DNA from: Sphingomonadaceae bacterium
GTDB taxonomy: Bacteria; Pseudomonadota; Alphaproteobacteria; Sphingomonadales; Sphingomonadaceae
Direction of reading: 5' to 3'
Assembly: GCA_019239785.1 (NCBI GenBank)
Contig: JAFAZM010000190.1
Span: 1 to 10,449, forward strand
DNA length: 10,449 nucleotides
The position numbers were made by a program, and so were the translations under genes. The notes beneath the pieces were generated by a model. The model did not search any database, was not told the origin of the DNA, and saw only the letters and a list, made by a program, of their open reading frames with translations. Position 1 is the stretch's first letter. Every line of letters starts with the position of its first letter. Shown piece after piece: positions 6,318 to 10,449 of the stretch.

Positions 6318-7708
6318 CCGCCTGGCTCGCCGCCAACATGGCCTGGGCGAGCGGCGCGATGCTGCTCGTCCTCGTCCTGCGCAGGCCCTTCGCGCGCCTG
6401 TTCGGCGCCGGCTCCGCCTACGCCTTGTGGCTGGTGCCGGCGCTCCGGCTGGCGATGCCGCCTCTGCCGAGCTTCGCGCCCGATCTGGATCCGGTTCCGT
6501 CGCAGACCCTGGTGGTCTTCGTCACGGATGCGGCCGCGCCTTTGCCGCCGGACGGCGGACCCGGGCAGTGGGTGCCCTGGCTGCTCGCGCTCTGGGCCGG
6601 GGGCGCGGCCGCTTTCCTCGCCTGGCAATTCCTGTCCTACCGCCGCTTCCTCACCGAGCTCAGCCTGTCGGCGCGGGCGATCGGCGCCCATCGCGGCCTG
6701 CCGCTCGTGGAGAGCAAAGCGGTGCAAGGGCCGGTGGCGCTCGGCCTGCTCGACCGGCGGATCGTGCTCCCGGTTGATTTCGGCAGCCGCTACACCCAGC
6801 GGGAGCGTCGCCTCGCGCTCGACCATGAGGCGGTCCACCATCGCCGCGGCGACCTCTGGTGGAACCATCTCGGCCTGCTCATCCTGGCGCTGAACTGGTT
6901 CAATCCGGTCGCCTGGCTGGCCTTCCGCGCCTTCCGTGCCGACCAGGAGCTGGCCTGCGACGCGCGCGTCACCGCCTCGGCCTCTTCCGAGGCGCGCGTG
7001 GATTATGCGCGCGCCCTGATCAAGTCCGCGAGCCGACCCGGCCTGATCGCAGCCTGCCCGCTGAATCATGCCGACCAACTGAAACGGAGATTGAGAATGA
7101 TGAAGACCCACCGCAGCAGCCGGGCGCGCATGCTCGCCGGCGCCGCCGCGATCCTGGCCCTTGGCAGCGTCAGCCTTGCCGTCGGCAGCGCCGGCTACGC
7201 CCAGCCCGCGGCGCAGACGCAGACCGAGACCCGGACTGAGAGTCAGTCCGGCGCCGCCGCCTCCGGCGAGCCGCAGCGGCGGGTGGAGCGGATCATCATC
7301 CGCACCGATCATGGCGATCATCCCGGCGCCGCGGCCGAGCATCACGGGCCCGCCGGCACGGCCACCGAGCGGCGGGAGCGGGTGATCGTCATGGACCACC
7401 GGAGCGACGGCGGCCACGGCGACGGCGACCATCATGCGATGGCGATGCACCATGACGGCGACATGCACGAGATCGTGATCCCCGATTGCGCCGGCGGCCA
7501 GCGGGACGAAGTGAACGAAGGCACGGAGAACAACCGCACCCGGATCGTGCTCTGCAGCCGCGGCGGCGAGGCCAGCCCGGCCGAACGCGCCGACCGGCTC
7601 GCCCATGTCCGCGAACGGCTCGCCAACGACAGCGAGCTCAGCGCCGAACAGAAGGCGCGCGTCCTCGCCGCCATCGACCGCCAGATCGCGCAGCTGCGGG
7701 GGCATTAG
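6314..7708 (+). CDS. M56-family (BlaR1/MecR1-like) membrane zinc protease with His/Met-rich C-terminus
   Basis: This 464-residue protein starts at GTG overlapping the repressor stop. Hydrophobic segments lie at about residues 3-22, 36-50, 86-108, 184-204 and 273-295. The gluzincin site H171-E-A-V-H175 (LDHEAVHHRRGD) and third ligand E212 (RADQELACDARV) are intact, as in BlaR1, which cleaves its repressor after sensing a ligand. The C-terminal part after the last membrane segment (about 297-464) is not a penicillin-binding domain. It has 11 His and 3 Met in residues 333-385, two cysteines (C392, C414), and a helical end with SPAERADRLAHVRERL and ELSAEQKARVLAAIDRQIAQLR. This could be a periplasmic metal-sensing region, which is inference. 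An ATG at 7097 with GGAG (7086-7089) could start a separate exported fragment. Confidence 0.9.
   Translation: MTAWLAANMAWASGAMLLVLVLRRPFARLFGAGSAYALWLVPALRLAMPPLPSFAPDLDPVPSQTLVVFVTDAAAPLPPDGGPGQWVPWLLALWAGGAAAFLAWQFLSYRRFLTELSLSARAIGAHRGLPLVESKAVQGPVALGLLDRRIVLPVDFGSRYTQRERRLALDHEAVHHRRGDLWWNHLGLLILALNWFNPVAWLAFRAFRADQELACDARVTASASSEARVDYARALIKSASRPGLIAACPLNHADQLKRRLRMMKTHRSSRARMLAGAAAILALGSVSLAVGSAGYAQPAAQTQTETRTESQSGAAASGEPQRRVERIIIRTDHGDHPGAAAEHHGPAGTATERRERVIVMDHRSDGGHGDGDHHAMAMHHDGDMHEIVIPDCAGGQRDEVNEGTENNRTRIVLCSRGGEASPAERADRLAHVRERLANDSELSAEQKARVLAAIDRQIAQLRGH
7086..7099 (+). promoter_or_regulatory. Internal ribosome-binding site and start within the M56 gene
   Basis: GGAG at 7086-7089 lies 7 bases before an in-frame ATG at 7097. 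Translation from it would give about 203 residues starting MMKTHRSSRAR, then a hydrophobic run and a GYAQ cleavage-like site. That N-terminus reads like a Sec signal peptide. The same segment can equally be the last membrane helix of the full-length protease, so separate use is only a possibility. Confidence 0.3.
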
Positions 7709-7740
7709 CGGCCGCATCGGCCGGAACCTCCATGCGATGT

Positions 7741-7773
7741 GGGCTCCGGCGAACGGCTGGACTTCCGGAGCCC
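7741..7773. terminator. Perfect 9-bp hairpin after the M56 gene
   Basis: GGGCTCCGG (7741-7749) pairs perfectly with CCGGAGCCC (7765-7773) around a 15-base loop, 33 bases after the M56 stop. There is no T-run, so it may be a weak terminator, a 3' end stabiliser, or part of the leader of the next gene. Confidence 0.5.
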
Positions 7774-7789
7774 GACGCTTATCCTGCTT

Positions 7790-7816
7790 CGCGCCGGCGG
7801 CCGTTCCGCCGGCGCG
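7790..7816. terminator. Perfect 11-bp hairpin ahead of the small exported-protein gene
   Basis: An 11-bp all-G/C stem (7790-7800 and 7806-7816, outer sequence CGCGCCGGCGG) closes a 5-base loop. It follows the 7741-7773 hairpin by 16 bases and ends 18 bases before the proposed TTG start at 7835. It may separate the protease operon from the downstream gene or lower read-through. Confidence 0.5.
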
Positions 7817-7834
7817 GCTGCAAGCGGGGCTCGG

Positions 7835-8221
7835 TTGACGCTCGATCTGCGCAGATTGGCTTTTGCCTTCCTCTCGTGGCTGGCGCTGGCCGTCGTGCTC
7901 GCGCCCGCGCTCGATCCGGTGGGCTCGCCGCTCGTGCAGACCAGCGGCTCCGCGTTCAACGTCTTCACCAGCGACGTCTCGCTCGGCCCGAGCCGCGCCG
8001 CCGCGCCCGAGCGCGACCGCAAGCTCCAGACCCTTCCGACCGGCGGCCCCGACGACGGCGGACGAACGATCCCGGCGGCGATGCTGCCGTCGCCGCCCGC
8101 TGTGCCGGCCGTCCCCGGGCGCAGTCGGCCGGCCTGGACCTTGGCCGCCACGCCTGCACCCGGCGACGCAGCCGCCGCGCCCTTCAATGCGCGCGCCCCG
8201 CCGCTCTCCGGCGCCCTCTGA
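7835..8221 (+). CDS. Hypothetical small exported or membrane-anchored protein
   Basis: This frame encodes 128 residues from TTG at 7835. The N-terminus is short and basic (LTLDLRRLA), then has a hydrophobic run (about 10-26, FAFLSWLALAVVLAPAL) that looks like a signal peptide or anchor. The body is Pro/Ala-rich (SGSAFNVFTSDVSLGPSRAAAPERDRK and a disordered tail). Strong G/C bias at third codon positions supports real coding. TTG is preferred because GCGGGG lies about 5 bases upstream and because it puts the hydrophobic segment at the N-terminus. A GTG at 7739 would run through both hairpins and is less likely. No family is recognised. It lies between the M56 protease gene and the Tat repeat-protein gene on the same strand. 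Confidence 0.6.
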   Translation: MTLDLRRLAFAFLSWLALAVVLAPALDPVGSPLVQTSGSAFNVFTSDVSLGPSRAAAPERDRKLQTLPTGGPDDGGRTIPAAMLPSPPAVPAVPGRSRPAWTLAATPAPGDAAAAPFNARAPPLSGAL

Positions 8222-8231
8222 ATTTCGACGG

Positions 8232-8247
8232 CCGGCCGAACGGCCGG
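8232..8247. terminator. Short hairpin after the small exported-protein gene
   Basis: CCGGCC-GAAC-GGCCGG forms a perfect 6-bp stem with a 4-base loop 11 bases past the stop at 8221. Only TTC follows, so it is at best a weak terminator. A second 7-bp hairpin (GTCGGAT-CGACGC-ATCCGAC, 8302-8321) lies 42 bases ahead of the next start and could belong to that gene's leader. Confidence 0.4.
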
Positions 8248-8363
8248 TTCACTGAAGTTGCAATGCGGCACGACGCCGCCGTCGCCGATGAGCGATTTCC
8301 AGTCGGATCGACGCATCCGACGACTCGGAAGTCGCGGCGAACGACTGCGACGAGGAGAAGAAG

Positions 8364-8954
8364 ATGAAGACCACACGTAAATTGTCCCGCCGGTCCTTCC
8401 TGGCCCAGGTCGCCGGCGGCGCCGTCGCCGGGGGCGCGATGCTGACCCTGGGCAGCGCACCGGCCGAAGCGCTGCAGACCGACAGCGACACCGGCCCCAA
8501 TGCCGATCCCGCCGGCCGCGGCCGCGGCGGCGGCGTCACCGATTCGGATCGCGGTCCGAACCAGGATCCGGCCGGCCGTGGCAGGGGCGGCGGCGGCTCC
8601 GGCTACAGCGACAGCGACACCGGGCGCTACGCCGATCCGGTGGGCCGCGGCCGTGGCAGTGGCGGTTCCGGCTATACCGACAGCGACACCGGGCGTTACG
8701 CCGATCCGGCCGGCCGCGGCCGCGGCCGAGGGCGCAGCGGCTACACCGACAGCGACACCGGCCGCTACGCCGATCCCGCCGGCAACGGCCGGGGCAGGGG
8801 ACGCAGCGGCTACACCGATTCGGACACCGGCGCCTATGCCGATCCGGCCGGCAACGGCCGCGGCCGCAACAACGGACGCTGCACCGGTCTGACCGACAGC
8901 GACAGCGGCCGCTATGCCGATCCGGCGCGCTGCGGCCGCGGCCGGCATATTTAG
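8364..8954 (+). CDS. Tat-exported tandem-repeat protein (TDSDTG...DPAGRGRG repeats)
   Basis: This 196-residue protein begins with a twin-arginine signal: S8-R9-R10-S11-F12-L13, a hydrophobic stretch (about 14-30) and an AEA cleavage-like site at 34-36. Nearly all the rest is seven repeats starting at residues 39, 59, 82, 105, 128, 151 and 177; the middle four are exactly 23 residues. The consensus is TDSDTGRYADPAGRGRG plus a Gly/Ser/Arg spacer ending in GY. Each unit pairs an acidic DSD turn with an Arg/Gly-rich stretch. Two cysteines occur only in the last two units (GRCTGL, ARCGRG). AGGAG (8353-8357) lies 6 bases before the ATG. Function is unknown; Asp-based ion binding, surface or polyanion binding, or a structural role are all possible. 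Similar Tat-repeat proteins seem to occur in sphingomonads, from memory. Confidence 0.85.
   Translation: MKTTRKLSRRSFLAQVAGGAVAGGAMLTLGSAPAEALQTDSDTGPNADPAGRGRGGGVTDSDRGPNQDPAGRGRGGGGSGYSDSDTGRYADPVGRGRGSGGSGYTDSDTGRYADPAGRGRGRGRSGYTDSDTGRYADPAGNGRGRGRSGYTDSDTGAYADPAGNGRGRNNGRCTGLTDSDSGRYADPARCGRGRHI
8478..8951 (+). repeat. In-frame tandem repeat array, 69-bp core period
   Basis: Seven coding units begin at 8478, 8538, 8607, 8676, 8745, 8814 and 8892. The units starting at 8538 through 8745 are exactly 69 bp, while the outer ones differ (60, 78 and 60 bp). The central units are most alike, and the first and last have diverged, as expected for an array that expands and contracts internally by slippage or unequal recombination. 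Length variation between strains is likely. Confidence 0.9.
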
Positions 8955-8974
8955 AACAGACGCACCATCGACTT

Positions 8975-9075
8975 CCCTCCCCCGGCCGGGAGGGGTTGGG
9001 GGAGGGGGTTCGGCGTTCCGAGATCGCTCGCCGGCGCCCGACACCCCCTCCCAACCCTCCCCCTCAAGGGCAGGG
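8975..9075. repeat. Palindromic intergenic repeat, same family as 5513-5614
   Basis: The left arm 8975-9009 (containing GGGAGGGGTTGGGGGAGGG) and right arm 9041-9075 (containing CCCTCCCAACCCTCCCCCTC) are inverted copies about 35 bp long with a 31-base loop. The element starts 20 bases past the stop of the repeat-protein gene. The arm vocabulary matches the copy after grxD. It probably lies in the transcript's 3' end. Confidence 0.8.
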
Positions 9076-9104
9076 GAATCGCAAATGGGCTGGAGCCGCT
9101 CCAA

Positions 9105-9188
9105 CCGTTCGTCCTGAGCCTGTCGAAGGACTTCCTTTTTCTTCTGCTGCAAAGAAGGAAAGGGCTTCGACAAGCTCAGCCCGAACGG
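9105..9188. repeat. Palindromic REP-like repeat, same family as 819-935
   Basis: The arms 9105-9128 (CCGTTCGTCCTGAGCCTGTC plus GAAG) and 9165-9188 match as inverted repeats at 21 of 24 positions. The loop holds a further short inverted stretch (CTTCC/GGAAAG) and a T-rich run. It shares the CGTCCTGAGC and GTCGAAGG words with the element at 819-935. It lies directly after the 8975-9075 repeat, so two different families sit side by side here. Confidence 0.85.
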
Positions 9189-9220
9189 GCGTTTGGTGAG
9201 CGATATTCCATATGCGATGG

Positions 9221-9246
9221 CCCTGCCCTCAAGGGGGAGGGCTTGG
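9221..9246. repeat. Isolated half-copy of the GGGGGAGGG repeat arm
   Basis: CCCTGCCCTCAAGGGGGAGG and the following GCTTGG match one arm of the 8975-9075 element (reverse complement of 9046-9075) with a few changes, but no partner arm is present nearby. It is probably a decayed or truncated copy. It lies 80 bases ahead of the proposed start of the next gene. Confidence 0.6.
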
Positions 9247-9325
9247 CGGCGACAAGGACGGACTGTTTTCAGGCGACCGCTCGCTTGCCTCACACCCGCT
9301 TGGTTTTCCTTCCCGGCAATGCCAC

Positions 9326-10192
9326 ATGCGCGCCATGGCAGACTGGCCCACCGGCAGGACCGAGCAGGTCCATCCTCTGGTGCGGCGGCTGCTCGCGCCA
9401 AATCCTTCGCCGTTCACCTTCACCGGCACGCAGACCTATCTCGGCGGCACTGGCGAGGTGGCGGTGATCGATCCCGGGCCGGATCTGCCCGAGCATGTCG
9501 AGGCCATCCTCGCCGCGACCGCGGGCGCGCGGGTCGCGGCGATCCTCTGCACCCATAATCATCGCGACCACAGCCCGGCGAGCCGCGCCGTCGCGGCTGC
9601 GACCGGCGCGCCGATCATCGGCTGCGCGCCGCTGGCGCTCGCCGACGAAGGGCCGCGCGCCGACGCCGCCTTCGACTTCGACTATCGGCCCGACCGGGTG
9701 CTCGCCGACGGCGAGGCGATCGAAGGGGAGGGCTGGCGCATCGCCGCGGTCGCGACCCCGGGCCATACCTCGAACCATCTCTGCTTCGCGCTCGAGGGGA
9801 CCGGCCTCCTCTTCACCGGCGACCATGTCATGGGCTGGTCGACCACGGTAGTGGCGCCGCCCGACGGCGACATGGCAGCCTATATGCGCAGCCTCGATCT
9901 GCTGCTCGCCCGCGACGATAAGGCCTATCTGCCGGCGCACGGGCCGGCGGTGGAGAAGCCGCACTCCCACGTTCGTGCCCTGATCGCCCATCGCCGGATG
10001 CGCGAGAAGCAGATCCTGGCGCGGCTCGGCGAAGGGCAGGGGCATATCCAGGCGATGGTCGAGACCATGTACCGCGAGGTCGATCCGCGCCTGCATCCGG
10101 CGGCGGGCCGCTCGGTGCTCGCCCATCTCCTCGATCTCGAGCGGCGCGGGCTGGTGACGCGCGAGGCGGATCGCTGGCGACTTGCGGCCTGA
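9326..10192 (+). CDS. MBL-fold metallohydrolase with C-terminal winged helix (LACTB2-like)
   Basis: This 288-residue cytosolic protein has the metallo-beta-lactamase metal site H77-N-H79-R-D81-H82, with further ligands at H147 (TPGHTSNH), D166 (FTGDH) and H205 (PAHG). The N-terminal VRRLLAPNPSPFTFTGTQTY and a C-terminal winged-helix region (about 222-288, HRRMREKQIL...LERRGLVTREADRWRL) define the LACTB2-like group. Human LACTB2 is an endoribonuclease, and bacterial members are usually annotated as glyoxalase-II-like. The substrate is unknown. The start is uncertain: ATG at 9326 and ATG at 9335 both lack a clear Shine-Dalgarno, and a longer frame from 9212 would be translated from the repeat remnant and is rejected. 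It is followed after a 174-bp gap by nadA. Confidence 0.9.
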   Translation: MRAMADWPTGRTEQVHPLVRRLLAPNPSPFTFTGTQTYLGGTGEVAVIDPGPDLPEHVEAILAATAGARVAAILCTHNHRDHSPASRAVAAATGAPIIGCAPLALADEGPRADAAFDFDYRPDRVLADGEAIEGEGWRIAAVATPGHTSNHLCFALEGTGLLFTGDHVMGWSTTVVAPPDGDMAAYMRSLDLLLARDDKAYLPAHGPAVEKPHSHVRALIAHRRMREKQILARLGEGQGHIQAMVETMYREVDPRLHPAAGRSVLAHLLDLERRGLVTREADRWRLAA

Positions 10193-10366
10193 GCCTGATA
10201 GCCACTTGAAAAGTCTGGCCCGGCGGCGGATATCGGCAATGGCGCTCGTTCAGGATTCCCGGGGCGCCGGGATCAATCGAGGCGCGGGGCGCGCGACCGG
10301 ACACCGGGCGCGACTGGCGCAAGACGCGGCGCAGGGCCACGCGGCCACCGCGTCAGGGGAAGATCA
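10193..10366. other. Intergenic region before nadA
   Basis: The 174-bp gap is very G/C-rich. It holds one hairpin (TCCCGG-GGCG-CCGGGA, 10257-10272, flanked by GAT/ATC) that could end the MBL gene's transcript, and a ribosome-binding AGGGGA (10355-10360). I could not assign a promoter. A 43-codon frame from 10239 that ends over the nadA start is considered chance. Confidence 0.45.
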
Positions 10367-10449
10367 GTGAACGCACCCAATCTCAGCCTCAAGGGCCTCG
10401 ACCTGCGCGCCGAGCTCGACCGCCTGCGCAAGGAGCGCAACGCCGTCAT
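10367..10449 (+). CDS. nadA: Quinolinate synthase, N-terminal fragment (runs off window)
   Basis: Only the first 27 codons are present. From GTG at 10367 they read VNAPNLSLKGLDLRAELDRL then RKERNAV, and the last two bases (AT) fit a following Ile. This matches the N-terminus of alphaproteobacterial NadA, which continues ILAHYYQ. NadA condenses iminoaspartate with dihydroxyacetone phosphate to make quinolinate for NAD synthesis, using a [4Fe-4S] cluster. AGGGGA is 6 bases before the GTG. The call rests on a short conserved stretch and needs the downstream sequence for proof. Confidence 0.8.
   Translation, partial: MNAPNLSLKGLDLRAELDRLRKERNAV

Noticed and set aside
6314..7708. Calling the M56 gene a true beta-lactam sensor (blaR1/mecR1)
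   Set aside because: The C-terminal region has no penicillin-binding SxxK/SxN/KTG layout and no beta-lactamase gene is nearby.
8478..8951. Regularly spaced repeats suggesting a CRISPR array
   Set aside because: Units are contiguous 69-bp coding repeats with no unique spacers, and they are in frame with the Tat protein.
8184..9401. Long minus-strand reading frame (405 codons) opposite the Tat repeat protein
   Set aside because: It is an Ala/Gly/Val-rich shadow of the GC-rich tandem repeat and runs through two intergenic palindromes. The plus-strand frame has a Tat signal and a strong ribosome-binding site.
10239..10370. 43-codon frame ending in a GTGA overlap with nadA
   Set aside because: The overlap looks like coupling, but the peptide is low-complexity Ala/Gly/Arg with no convincing ribosome-binding site or recognised homologue.

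Overview
The window is high-GC DNA with strongly G/C-ending codons. The protein families, gene order and intergenic repeats point to an alphaproteobacterium of the order Sphingomonadales (Sphingomonas-like). This assignment comes from recognised families such as the DUF1476/zeta ATPase inhibitor, the bolA-grxD pair, short BlaI/M56 pairs and the REP-like 'CGTCCTGAGC..GTCGAAGG' palindromes. No marker gene was searched.

Layout, left to right. (1) 110-793: a stand-alone ferritin-like diiron protein. (2) 819-935: a 50-bp-armed imperfect palindrome. (3) 975-3774: a tightly packed operon of an NAD-dependent epimerase/dehydratase, a secreted metallo-beta-lactamase-fold lactonase-like hydrolase, and a TTG-initiated quinone oxidoreductase. 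Its start codons overlap the preceding stops. (4) 3778-3933: a nested set of hairpins between convergent genes. (5) 3940-4383 (minus): a small exported Ala/Pro-rich protein. (6) 4522-5434: a divergent operon of the DUF1476 ATPase inhibitor, a BolA-like protein and the CGFS monothiol glutaredoxin GrxD. (7) 5435-5951: a 517-bp gap with a repeat palindrome, a hairpin, and a perfect BlaI-type operator just before the next gene. (8) 5952-7708: a BlaI-family repressor and an M56 (BlaR1-like) membrane zinc protease with a His/Met-rich C-terminal region. (9) 7741-7816: two perfect hairpins. (10) 7835-8221: a small membrane-anchored or exported protein of unknown function. (11) 8364-8954: a Tat-signal protein made almost wholly of seven ~23-residue 'TDSDTGRYADP.GRGRG' repeats. 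(12) 8975-9246: two repeat palindromes and a stray half element. (13) 9326-10192: a second MBL-fold hydrolase with a C-terminal winged helix (LACTB2-like). (14) 10367 to the window end: the first 27 codons of a probable quinolinate synthase, nadA.

Most of the window looks like ordinary chromosomal housekeeping and accessory content. The part most worth attention is 5917-8954. It contains an autoregulated repressor-protease pair whose sensor region looks metal-binding rather than penicillin-binding, then an unknown exported protein, then a Tat-exported tandem-repeat protein with acidic DSD motifs. Whether these four genes act together is inference from adjacency only. All functional statements rest on motif reading, without database searches.
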